Positions 36,192 to 44,708 of a DNA stretch of 44,878 nucleotides are shown one piece after another (positions within the stretch are counted from its first letter, which is position 1; each line of letters starts with the position of its first letter). Under the pieces are notes generated by a model. That model was not told where the DNA came from and made no database searches. It saw nothing but the letters and a program-made list of their open reading frames with translations. Location: NCBI GenBank assembly GCA_031266025.1, contig JAISBV010000148.1:1-44878 (forward strand). The letters are read 5' to 3'. Source of the stretch: Eubacteriales Family XIII. Incertae Sedis bacterium (GTDB lineage: Bacteria > Bacillota > Clostridia > Peptostreptococcales > Anaerovoracaceae). Position numbers and translations under genes: made by a program.

Positions 36192-37406
36192 TTGACGACA
36201 GACAAGAGGATAGTTGGGATTGTCGCTGAATACAATCCCTTCCACAACGGGCATCTCTATCACCTGAAACGGGCGCTTGAGCTTACGGACGCCTTCGGCA
36301 GCGTCGCCGTTATGAGCGGTAATTTCGTGCAACGCGGCGAACCGGCGCTTATCGACAAATGGCGGCGTGCGGAGACGGCTGTCAGGAACGGCGTCGATTT
36401 GGTGTTGGAGCTGCCGTTTTTGTATGCTGCGGGCAGCGCCGAATATTTTGCTTCGGGCGCCGTGCGTTTGCTTGACGCGCTTGCATGTGTCACGCATGTG
36501 GCTTTCGGCTGCGAAGAGGGCGAATTGGCGCCGCTCGCAGAGGCCGCCAACGTACTTGCTGCGGAGCCGCCTGCTTTCAAAGAGGGTTTGCGCGACGCGC
36601 TCTCGGCAGGGCGATCATTTCCGCGCGCGCGCGCGGAGGGCTTGCGCCGGGCGGCGGGCGACGCGCAGGCGCGGTTGCTCGACTTGCCGAATAATATACT
36701 GGCTATAGAATACCTGAAGCAGCTTACGCTCACAAAAAGCCGCATAGAGCCCGTCGCTGTAAAACGCGCCGGCGCCGGATATTTTGACGCCGATCCGTGC
36801 GTACGGATTGCCGGCGCCTCGGCCATAAGGGACATGCTGCTCACAGGCAGAAAGGACGAAGCCCTTGTGTATTTGCCGCGCGGCGGCGCCGATACGGCTG
36901 TTTTTCAAAGTTTCGACAGATATTTTACGCTCATTGCCGCCGTCGCGAGACTGCGATCACGTGAGGAGCTTCACGAGATCATGTCCGCGTCCGAAGGCAT
37001 AGAAAATTGCCTGATACGCGCGCTTGACGGCGCTTCCGATATGCCGGCCCTGATCGCGGCTGTAAAGAGCGCGCGTTATACGGAGACTCGCGTCCGTCGC
37101 TTCCTGCTGCATACGCTTTTCGGCGTGACGCGCGGCAAATTCGCCGAGTCGGACGCAGCTTGGCCGGGCTACGCGCGCGTGCTCGCTCTCTCCGAACGGG
37201 GCGGCGAGATTCTGCGCATTGTTAAGGCGTACGCGAATATCCCCGTCGTTACGAACATGAACAAGCAGCGGCCGGGCGCGCCGGTTGCGGCTCTGCTCGA
37301 TCTTGACGTGCGGGCGGCCGACATTTACAATTTGATGGGCGCGGGCTCCATGCACGAAAGGTCGGATCACAGGATGCGGCCCTTTTTGTTCTTGAATCCC
37401 GTATAA
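36192..37406 (+). CDS. tmcAL: tRNA(Met) cytidine acetate ligase-like nucleotidyltransferase (TmcAL family)
   Basis: IVGIVAEYNPFHNGHLYHLKRA, VMSGNFVQRGEPALIDKWRRAE; start uncertain (longest ORF begins at 36129 inside the repeat element). Confidence 0.87.
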   Translation: MTTDKRIVGIVAEYNPFHNGHLYHLKRALELTDAFGSVAVMSGNFVQRGEPALIDKWRRAETAVRNGVDLVLELPFLYAAGSAEYFASGAVRLLDALACVTHVAFGCEEGELAPLAEAANVLAAEPPAFKEGLRDALSAGRSFPRARAEGLRRAAGDAQARLLDLPNNILAIEYLKQLTLTKSRIEPVAVKRAGAGYFDADPCVRIAGASAIRDMLLTGRKDEALVYLPRGGADTAVFQSFDRYFTLIAAVARLRSREELHEIMSASEGIENCLIRALDGASDMPALIAAVKSARYTETRVRRFLLHTLFGVTRGKFAESDAAWPGYARVLALSERGGEILRIVKAYANIPVVTNMNKQRPGAPVAALLDLDVRAADIYNLMGAGSMHERSDHRMRPFLFLNPV

Positions 37407-37461
37407 TTAACCGGTAAAATACATGTAAAACGTCTGTACTGAGTTCGTCATTCGCAGCGAT

Positions 37462-37500
37462 GGGTTTCAAACCCGTCCGGATTTGTTACTGCTTAAAAGA
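37462..37500 (-). repeat. Partial copies of the GGGTTTGAAACCC palindrome and of the TTTTAAGCAGTAAC repeat, upstream of ackA
   Basis: GGGTTTCAAACCC at 37462-37474 and GTTACTGCTTAAAA at 37485-37498. Confidence 0.45.
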
Positions 37501-37513
37501 AAGGAAAAATGTC

Positions 37514-38710
37514 ATGAAGGTATTAGTAATCAACTGTGGCAGTTCGTCGCTGAAGTATCAAGTTCTGAATATGACAAGCGAAACGCTTTTGGCCAAAGGA
37601 CTGGTCGAGCGGATCGGCATAGAGGGTTCCGCGATCACGCATGAAAAGATAGGCTTGGAGGAAAAATTCAAGCTTGTAACGCCAATGGAAAGCCATAAGG
37701 AAGCGATAGAACATGTGATAAAAGCGCTGACCGACAGCGAACACGGGGTTATAAATTCGTTGAATGATATCGGCGCCGTCGGACACAGGGTCGTGCACGC
37801 GGGCGAAAAATACGCAAACTCCGTGCTGATAGACGATAATGTGATAGCCGCGCTTGAAGAATGTATCGAATTAGCTCCTCTGCATAATCCTCCTAATATT
37901 CTCGGTATCAAGGCATGTATGGAATTGATGCCGAAAACGCCGATGGTCGCCGTATTCGATACGGCTTTTCACCAGACTATGCCGCCTGAGGCGTATATCT
38001 ACGCGCTGCCTTACAAGTATTATGAAAAGTACAAGATTCGCCGCTACGGTTTTCACGGAACGAGCCACAAATATGTCGCCGAGAGAACCGCGGATATGCT
38101 CGGCGTAAATTTGAACGACCTCAAGATCATAACCTGTCATCTGGGCAACGGCGCGAGCGTGACAGCCATCAAACGCGGGAAATGCATAGAAACGTCCATG
38201 GGTTTTACGCCTCTCGAGGGTCTTGTAATGGGTACGCGCTCCGGCGACCTCGACCCGTCCATAGTATCGTTTATCAGGGATAAAGAGGGTATACATCTGC
38301 ACGACGTCATAGATGTGTTGAATAAGGAGTCGGGTGTTCTCGGCATATCCGGCGTCAGCAGTGATTTCCGTGATCTCGATATAGCGGTCGAGGAGGGGAA
38401 TGAGAGGGCTTCGCTCGCCATCAAGGTATTTGCCCACAAGGTGCGTTTCTATATAGGCGCGTATATAGCCGAAATGAACGGTGTGGACGCTATTGTGTTC
38501 ACAGCCGGCGTCGGCGAGAACAGCGCCAATATGCGCAGCGTTATCTGCGCCGAGCTCGGTAATCTCGGCATCAAGCTTGATCTCGTGAAGAACAAAGTCA
38601 GGGGTAAGGAAACTATCATAAGCCGTGACGATTCGCGGGTCGCGATCCTGCTTATCCCCACGAATGAGGAGTTGATGATCGCGAGGGATACGTATAAGAT
38701 AACCAGATAG
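37514..38710 (+). CDS. ackA: Acetate kinase
   Basis: [60 protein letters not shown]; start reassigned to ATG 37514. Confidence 0.97.
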   Translation: MKVLVINCGSSSLKYQVLNMTSETLLAKGLVERIGIEGSAITHEKIGLEEKFKLVTPMESHKEAIEHVIKALTDSEHGVINSLNDIGAVGHRVVHAGEKYANSVLIDDNVIAALEECIELAPLHNPPNILGIKACMELMPKTPMVAVFDTAFHQTMPPEAYIYALPYKYYEKYKIRRYGFHGTSHKYVAERTADMLGVNLNDLKIITCHLGNGASVTAIKRGKCIETSMGFTPLEGLVMGTRSGDLDPSIVSFIRDKEGIHLHDVIDVLNKESGVLGISGVSSDFRDLDIAVEEGNERASLAIKVFAHKVRFYIGAYIAEMNGVDAIVFTAGVGENSANMRSVICAELGNLGIKLDLVKNKVRGKETIISRDDSRVAILLIPTNEELMIARDTYKITR

Positions 38711-38730
38711 CTTGTAAAAACACATGGCTT

Positions 38731-38767
38731 TATCATAAATGCTTTGCTATATTATGCATTTATGATA
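38731..38767. repeat. 12-bp perfect inverted repeat TATCATAAATGC-13nt-GCATTTATGATA downstream of ackA
   Basis: Read directly; overlaps a possible promoter. Confidence 0.7.
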
Positions 38768-38776
38768 TACTTAAAT

Positions 38777-38876
38777 ACAGAAAGGCGCTTTTCACGTCGT
38801 GTTTGCGCGTTGCGTTTCTGCCTGTAGGCGGATGCGCGCGGCCCGACGCGGTGAATGGCGCCGTTTGTTTTTTTTG
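38777..38876 (+). ncRNA. Candidate structured small RNA or transcriptional attenuator ending in a U-tract
   Basis: Nested arms GGCGC/GCGCC, TTCAC/GTGAA, GTCG/CGAC, GCGCG/CGCGC, GCC-tgta-GGC, then GTTTGTTTTTTTT; possible promoter TTGCTA-16-TATACT just upstream. Confidence 0.45.
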
Positions 38877-38885
38877 TACTTGCAA

Positions 38886-39057
38886 CTCGGTACACTGTAA
38901 CCCCTAAAAGTTGTCAGTAATCGGCGAGGATTTTTTTCGCCGGGCAAGGCGGAGGGTTCTGTTGATACCGGGCAGTATCAACAGGTTCTTTTCAACGCAG
39001 CCCGACGGAAAAAAGACCGTCGATCAGTAAAGCTTTAGGGGTTACAGGGTACTCAGT
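38886..39057. mobile_element. Candidate MITE-like long palindromic element (~172 bp), non-coding
   Basis: Imperfect terminal inverted repeats CTCGGTACACTGTAACCCCTAAAAG / CTTTAGGGGTTACAGGGTACTCAG; central perfect 10-bp hairpin CTGTTGATAC-CGGGCA-GTATCAACAG at 38959-38984; intermediate blocks also mutually complementary. Confidence 0.6.
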
Positions 39058-39076
39058 AGGGGAAGGGATAACTGCT

Positions 39077-40888
39077 ATGAAAAATTTAAAAATATCGGTG
39101 AAGATGATGACAGCCTTCGGCATCGTTGTGATTTTGACGCTCGCAATGGGGATTATTTCGATTCGTTCCGCAAGCGGTATCGAAAAATCGTACACCGAAA
39201 TGGTCGCTGAGGATACAAAAGCCCTGAGCGATCTCGGCGCGGCGCGCGCGGCAATTAGGGGCGAACGCTCTGAGCTTAGAGCCATCATGATATACGCCGC
39301 GCTCGACGATTCGGCCGGCATCAGTAAATCAGTCGAAAATTATCAGAAGAATAAATCTGTGTTGAAAACAAGCATGGACAGTTACAGCACGGGTCTGAGA
39401 ACAGAAGAGGGTCTCGGATATTACAGTGTATTTGAAAAGGAGTACGAAGATTATACCAAAGCCGCAGAGATATTTTTGGCCGCCTTGGATTCGGCGGAAC
39501 TTGAACGTCTGTACGCGCTTATGAAAGATTGCTCTGATGAGGTTGACAGTTCCATCGAAGCTATAGACGGTATGGAAGCCGCGAAGTTTCAAAACGTACA
39601 GGTGAGTAATGACAATATGACGAAACGCTCCACTGCGGGTATAATGATCACTGTAGGTATTTTGATAGCGGTGACTGTCGTATCAATAGGATTGGCCGTA
39701 TTTATTTCGGCCATGATTACAAAGCCGCTTGGTCTTATGAGGGATTTGCTGCAGCAGGTGGGCGAATCGGGCGATCTCGAATTCGGCGACACGCAGATGC
39801 GCAGAATAAGGGAAGAAGCGGCGTTTAAGGATGAGATAGGGCAGTCTATAGCGGCATTTGTCAAGATGATGGAACAGTTCGTTTACTACGGAAAATGTCT
39901 CGGCATGGTCGCGGAAAAGGATCTTACCGTAAATGTGAAAACCTTGAGCGGCAAAGATACATGCGGCGTCGCGCTGAAAAACATGTTGGCGAATCTCAAT
40001 TCCATGTTCGGCGAAATCAATATCTCCGCTTCTCAGGTGGCATCCGGTTCGTCGCAGATAGCGCAGGCGTCGACAAATCTGGCGACGGGCGCGGGCGAAC
40101 AGGCCGCTACCATTCAGGAATTTACCGCCACGGTGTCGGAGGTTAACAGGATGGCGGAGGATAATACAAAGATGGCTACGGAAGTGCTGAAAGACGTGCA
40201 GGAATCGGGCAGTCTGATGAACGAGTGCACAAACGAGATGAACAGGATGCTGCAAGCCATGCAGCTAATAGACGAGAAATCGCAGCAGATATCCAATGTT
40301 ATCAAGGTCATAGACGACATAGCGTTCCAAACGAATATACTGGCTCTGAACGCGGCCGTGGAAGCCGCCCGCGCGGGACAGCACGGAAAGGGCTTCGCCG
40401 TCGTTTCGGACGAGGTGCGAAACTTGGCGTCGAAATCGGCCGGCGCGGCCAAGGAAACGGCGGAGTTGATCGAAAGCAGTCTTCGCAGCGTCGCCGAAGG
40501 CAATATGATCGTGTGCAAGGTGAACGACAGCTTGCAGGCCGTAGGCTCAATCTCCGACAGGAACGCCGAATCCGTGGAAAAGCTGTACAACGGCTCGACT
40601 TCGCAGAGCAGTTCCATGTCGGAGATCAATACGGCCATCTTGCAGCTGTCCTCCGTGGTGCAGGCCAACTCCGCCACGGCGCAGGAAACGGCGGCGTCCT
40701 CGCAGGAAATGTCCGCCCAGTCCGTCATGCTGAACGATATAGTGAGCCGCTTCAAGCTGTCGGAAGACGCGCGCGCTCAAGGATGGACGAATCCCGGCTC
40801 AGGCGGTCATGCGAAAGCAAACGCCGCCCCTGCGAGCGACAAACCCGAGAGCGTGATTTCACTTTCCGACAGCAACGATAAGTATTGA
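39077..40888 (+). CDS. Methyl-accepting chemotaxis protein
   Basis: Two TMs with 4HB-like sensor, HAMP-like region, signalling hairpin IKVIDDIAFQTNILALNAAVEAARAGQHGKGFAVVSDEVRNLA. Confidence 0.95.
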   Translation: MKNLKISVKMMTAFGIVVILTLAMGIISIRSASGIEKSYTEMVAEDTKALSDLGAARAAIRGERSELRAIMIYAALDDSAGISKSVENYQKNKSVLKTSMDSYSTGLRTEEGLGYYSVFEKEYEDYTKAAEIFLAALDSAELERLYALMKDCSDEVDSSIEAIDGMEAAKFQNVQVSNDNMTKRSTAGIMITVGILIAVTVVSIGLAVFISAMITKPLGLMRDLLQQVGESGDLEFGDTQMRRIREEAAFKDEIGQSIAAFVKMMEQFVYYGKCLGMVAEKDLTVNVKTLSGKDTCGVALKNMLANLNSMFGEINISASQVASGSSQIAQASTNLATGAGEQAATIQEFTATVSEVNRMAEDNTKMATEVLKDVQESGSLMNECTNEMNRMLQAMQLIDEKSQQISNVIKVIDDIAFQTNILALNAAVEAARAGQHGKGFAVVSDEVRNLASKSAGAAKETAELIESSLRSVAEGNMIVCKVNDSLQAVGSISDRNAESVEKLYNGSTSQSSSMSEINTAILQLSSVVQANSATAQETAASSQEMSAQSVMLNDIVSRFKLSEDARAQGWTNPGSGGHAKANAAPASDKPESVISLSDSNDKY

Positions 40889-40928
40889 GAGCGGACGGTC
40901 GTGTAATGAAATTGTAATAAAAGAGGTG

Positions 40929-40957
40929 TTGACAAATGCCGGCAGGGGTGCTATCAT
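40929..40957 (+). promoter_or_regulatory. Sigma-A promoter TTGACA-17-TATCAT driving the T-box leader
   Basis: Consensus -35 and near-consensus -10 with 17-nt spacing. Confidence 0.8.
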
Positions 40958-40963
40958 TGCTCT

Positions 40964-41272
40964 AAACCTATGACGAGGAAGTAAAATCGCGAAGCGGTCT
41001 TAGCATCCGGCAAATATTTTCAGCCGGGCGCTTACAGCGAGTTCGGGACGGTGGGAGCCGAGCGGATGCAGCCGCGAACAAATGGGCCTCTGAGGGCAAA
41101 GCGAAAGGATGTACATCCGAGTAGCGGCGACGCTTGATCCCGCGTTATCGGGATAGGGGTGTGATGGCGCCCCGCCGAGAGGGTGCGCGTTTGCGCATCA
41201 AACAAGGTGGCACCGCAGGCTGTAATAATACGCCTGTCCTTGTACTTTTGCAGTACATGGACAGGCGTTTTT
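40964..41272 (+). promoter_or_regulatory. T-box leader, tRNA-Trp specific (specifier TGG at 41083-41085)
   Basis: GACGAGGAAGTA, AGCGAG...GGACGGTGGGAGCC distal loop, specifier context GAACAAATGGGCCTCTGAG, T-box AAGGTGGCACCGC (41204-41216), then terminator. Confidence 0.9.
41230..41272 (+). terminator. T-box regulated terminator hairpin
   Basis: ACGCCTGTCCttGTAC-ttttgca-GTACatGGACAGGCGTTTTT. Confidence 0.9.
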
Positions 41273-41300
41273 GTTTGTTTAAAAAGAAAGGAACAGAGAA

Positions 41301-42689
41301 ATGAGTACAAAAGACAATATCCCCTACAAGATTTATTTGAACGAAAATGAGATTCCCAAGGCATGGTACAATGTACGCGCGGATATGAAAACGGCGCATC
41401 GTCCGATTTTGCATCCGGGAACCCTAAAGCCCGTAACGGAAGCAGATTTGAGTCCCGTTTTCTGCGACGAGCTTGTCAAGCAGGAGCTGAACGATAAGGA
41501 CAGGTATATCGAGATACCTACGCCCGTACTTGATTTCTACAAGATGTACCGTCCTTCGCCGCTCGTGCGCGCCCGCTTTCTCGAAAAGGCGCTCGGAACT
41601 CCCGCGCGCATATATTACAAGTACGAAGGCGGCAATACCTCCGGCAGCCACAAGCTCAATTCCGCCATAGCTCAGGCATATTACGCAAAAGCTCAGGGTC
41701 TGAAGGGCGTAACGACCGAAACGGGGGCGGGGCAGTGGGGCACCGCGCTCTCAATGGCTTGCGGCTACTTCGATCTGGATTGTCTTGTGTATATGGTGAA
41801 GGTTTCGGCGGCGCAGAAGCCGTACCGCAAAACAGTCATGGAGACCTATGGCGCGAAGGTTACGCCGTCGCCGTCCGATACGACGAATATCGGCAGGAAG
41901 ATGCTTTCGGACAATCCCGAAACCACAGGCAGTCTCGGCTGCGCCATTTCGGAGGCCGTAGAGGTCGCCGTTTCCACGGACGGTTACAAGTATGTACTCG
42001 GCAGCGTGCTGAATCAGGTGCTGATCCATCAGTCCGTCATCGGGCTTGAAGCCAAGTCAGCGCTCGAAAAATGCGACGAATATCCGGATATTCTGATCGG
42101 CTGCGCCGGCGGAGGTTCAAATCTCGGCGGCCTTATGGCGCCGTTTATGGCCGACAGACTGGCCGGTAAGCGGTCGCCGCGTTTCATAGCCGTCGAGCCC
42201 GCATCCTGTCCGTCCATGACGCGCGGACGTTTTGCCTATGATTTTTGCGATACGGGAATGGTTACGCCGCTCGCGAAGATGTATACGCTCGGCGCGTCGT
42301 TTATCCCCGCGTCGAATCACGCCGGCGGTCTGCGTTACCACGGCATGAGCCCCATATTGTCGCAGCTCTATCATGACGGATATCTGGACGAGGCCAGGGC
42401 CGTTGGGCAGATCAGCGTGTTTGAGGCCGCGAAGCTGTTTTCAAAGGTGGAGGGATTGCTGCCCGCTCCCGAATCCGCTCACGCCATACGCGTAACGATC
42501 GATGAGGCGCTCAAGTGCAAGGAGAGCGGCGAGGCGAAGACGATACTGTTCGGTTTGACAGGCACGGGTTATTTTGATCTCGGGGCCTACGCCCAATATA
42601 ACGACGGCACGATGGAAGATTATATCCCGACCGATGAGGATCTCGCTATAGGTTTCGCCGGTCTGCCGGATTTGAAAGGCGCAGAGTAG
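41301..42689 (+). CDS. trpB: TrpB2-type tryptophan synthase beta-like PLP enzyme
   Basis: YKYEGGNTSGSHKLNSAIAQAYYAK, TETGAGQWGTALS, CAGGGSNLGGL; long form (462 aa), no adjacent trpA. Confidence 0.94.
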   Translation: MSTKDNIPYKIYLNENEIPKAWYNVRADMKTAHRPILHPGTLKPVTEADLSPVFCDELVKQELNDKDRYIEIPTPVLDFYKMYRPSPLVRARFLEKALGTPARIYYKYEGGNTSGSHKLNSAIAQAYYAKAQGLKGVTTETGAGQWGTALSMACGYFDLDCLVYMVKVSAAQKPYRKTVMETYGAKVTPSPSDTTNIGRKMLSDNPETTGSLGCAISEAVEVAVSTDGYKYVLGSVLNQVLIHQSVIGLEAKSALEKCDEYPDILIGCAGGGSNLGGLMAPFMADRLAGKRSPRFIAVEPASCPSMTRGRFAYDFCDTGMVTPLAKMYTLGASFIPASNHAGGLRYHGMSPILSQLYHDGYLDEARAVGQISVFEAAKLFSKVEGLLPAPESAHAIRVTIDEALKCKESGEAKTILFGLTGTGYFDLGAYAQYNDGTMEDYIPTDEDLAIGFAGLPDLKGAE

Positions 42690-44120
42690 TTATAGCACTC
42701 GGGCCAGATGCCGGTCGAATATGTGTTTTTCGGCCGCGATCGGCGGTTTGATGGGATATCTGCCGCTGAAACAGGCGTTGCAGATAGGGCAGCCCGCCTT
42801 GTTCATCACATCGGAGAGCGACGTGAGCGACAGGTACGCAAGCGAGTCCGCGCCTATGATCCGCGCCGTTTCGTCTATCGTGTGATTATGGGCGATCAGG
42901 GCCTCGCTGTCAGGAATGTCGGTTCCGAAATAGCAGGGATGCAGAAACGGCGGCGACGATATGCGCATATGCACCTCGCGCGCTCCCGCCTCTCGAAGCG
43001 CGGATACGATGCGTGCCGACGTCGTGCCTCGCACGATGGAGTCGTCTATCATGATGACGCGTCTGCCTTTTATGTTGGCGGAAAGCGGATTCAATTTGAG
43101 ACGCACGGCCCGCTCGCGCTGCCCCTGTGACGGCTGTATGAATGTTCGGCCGATATAGCGGTTCTTTATCAGTCCGACGCCGTAGGGAATACCCGTTTCC
43201 GCCGCGTAACCCTGCGCCGCGCTGATACCCGAATCGGGAACCCCGATTACGATATCGGCGTCGACGCTGCTCTCGCGGGCGAGATATCGGCCCATTTCCT
43301 GCCTGGCCCATTCCACGCCTATGCCCTCAAGTATGCTGTCGGGCCTTGCGAAGTATATGAATTCAAAAGAACAGAACGATTTGTTGTCCGCATGCAGACC
43401 CGAGTCTATGGAACGCATACGGCCGTTTTCGACGACGACGATCTCTCCGGGAGCGACGTCGCGCAGGAATGTACCGCCCACGGCGTCTATAGCGCATGTT
43501 TCCGAAGCGAATATATAGTGATTGTCGAGCTTGCCCGCGCAGAGCGGCCGAAAGCCGTTTGGGTCGCGAGCGGCTATCAGTTTTCTCGGACTCATGATAA
43601 GCAGCGAATACGCGCCCTTTATGCGTCTCATTGCGCGTGATAACGCCTCTTCTATAGAATTTACAGAGAGCCTTTCCTGCACTATGATATAGGCGATGAT
43701 TTCCGTGTCGTTTGACGAATGGAAGATGCCTCCGATCTTTTCTATATCGTGCCGCAATTCTCCGGCGTTCACGAGATTCCCGTTGTGAGCTATGGCGAGG
43801 TTACCCTTGTGGTGTGTTACTACGATAGGCTGCGCGTTTTCGACATTGGAATTTCCCGTGGTGGAATAGCGCACATGGCCTATGGCCGCGTCGCCTTTCA
43901 TGGCGCGCAGCGTTCGCTCGTCGAACACTTCCATTACAAGTCCAAGATCCTTGCGGCATGAGATTACGCCCGAGTCATTGACGGCGATGCCGCTTGATTC
44001 CTGTCCTCTGTGCTGCAGGGAAAAAAGTCCCGTAAATGTTTCGTAGGCGGAGTCGACAGAGGACTCGGTTGACGCGGCTATACCGAATACGCCGCATTCC
44101 TCATGAAGCTTGTCAAACAT
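42690..44120 (-). CDS. purF: Amidophosphoribosyltransferase
   Basis: EECGVFGIAA, LQHRGQESSGIA, GHVRYSTTG, VIMIDDSIVRGTTSARIV; cysteines including AGCPICNACFSG suggest the Fe-S form. Confidence 0.96.
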   Translation of the reverse strand: MFDKLHEECGVFGIAASTESSVDSAYETFTGLFSLQHRGQESSGIAVNDSGVISCRKDLGLVMEVFDERTLRAMKGDAAIGHVRYSTTGNSNVENAQPIVVTHHKGNLAIAHNGNLVNAGELRHDIEKIGGIFHSSNDTEIIAYIIVQERLSVNSIEEALSRAMRRIKGAYSLLIMSPRKLIAARDPNGFRPLCAGKLDNHYIFASETCAIDAVGGTFLRDVAPGEIVVVENGRMRSIDSGLHADNKSFCSFEFIYFARPDSILEGIGVEWARQEMGRYLARESSVDADIVIGVPDSGISAAQGYAAETGIPYGVGLIKNRYIGRTFIQPSQGQRERAVRLKLNPLSANIKGRRVIMIDDSIVRGTTSARIVSALREAGAREVHMRISSPPFLHPCYFGTDIPDSEALIAHNHTIDETARIIGADSLAYLSLTSLSDVMNKAGCPICNACFSGRYPIKPPIAAEKHIFDRHLARVL

Positions 44121-44123
44121 TTG

Positions 44124-44708
44124 CTATTCCTCATAATTGCTGATGACATAGGTGTTGATGACGCGGCGCGCCACCTCGCCTTTTGTGATGCGGCGCTCCA
44201 TAGCCTGTTTTTCGATGAACCTGTGGGCTTGAGGCTCTGACATCTTGAGCCCCGTCATAAGTATGGATTTCGCGCGGTTAATGTACTTTACATCCTCTAA
44301 TTTTTGTTTGAGCGTTTCGTTCTGCTCCCGCATGGCCGACATGCGGTTGTGTACGACTGCCATATTTCGAACGGCGTTCCAAAGCACGTCTCGCCGCACG
44401 GGTTTTGTGATAATGAATACGCCCGCGGACTCGACTGCCGCGCGCATATTTTCGGCAAGTTTTTCCGCCGCGACGATCAGGCTTTGCCCGTTTCCGCTGT
44501 GCACCGCGCGAAGCGCGAGCGCCGTGCCGTCCGAGTCGGGCAGGGGAGCGTTGATTATGCAAAGGTCGTATTCGCGCGCGTCCATAAGCGCTCCGGCTTC
44601 CTCCGCGCTTGCGGCCGGACTTATATCGCTGTATTGGCAGGCGCGCAGAAAATCACAGAAGAACGCGCGGCTTTTTTCTGTTGCGGATACGACAAGCACG
44701 GTTTTCAT
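44124..44708 (-). CDS. ANTAR-domain RNA-binding regulator with degenerate receiver domain
   Basis: Receiver-like N-terminus (VLVVSATE...CIINAPLPDSDG...FIITKPV) and C-terminal ANTAR (QKLEDVKYINRAKSILMTGLKMSEPQAHRFIEKQAMERRITKGEVARRVI). Confidence 0.87.
   Translation of the reverse strand: MKTVLVVSATEKSRAFFCDFLRACQYSDISPAASAEEAGALMDAREYDLCIINAPLPDSDGTALALRAVHSGNGQSLIVAAEKLAENMRAAVESAGVFIITKPVRRDVLWNAVRNMAVVHNRMSAMREQNETLKQKLEDVKYINRAKSILMTGLKMSEPQAHRFIEKQAMERRITKGEVARRVINTYVISNYEE

Noticed and set aside
38886-39057. Simple intrinsic terminator for ackA
   Set aside because: Too long and symmetric, with no terminal T-tract; a separate T-tract structure lies just upstream at 38862-38876
41032-41414. 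Minus-strand ORFs over the T-box leader
   Set aside because: Antisense of a structured leader; no coding signal
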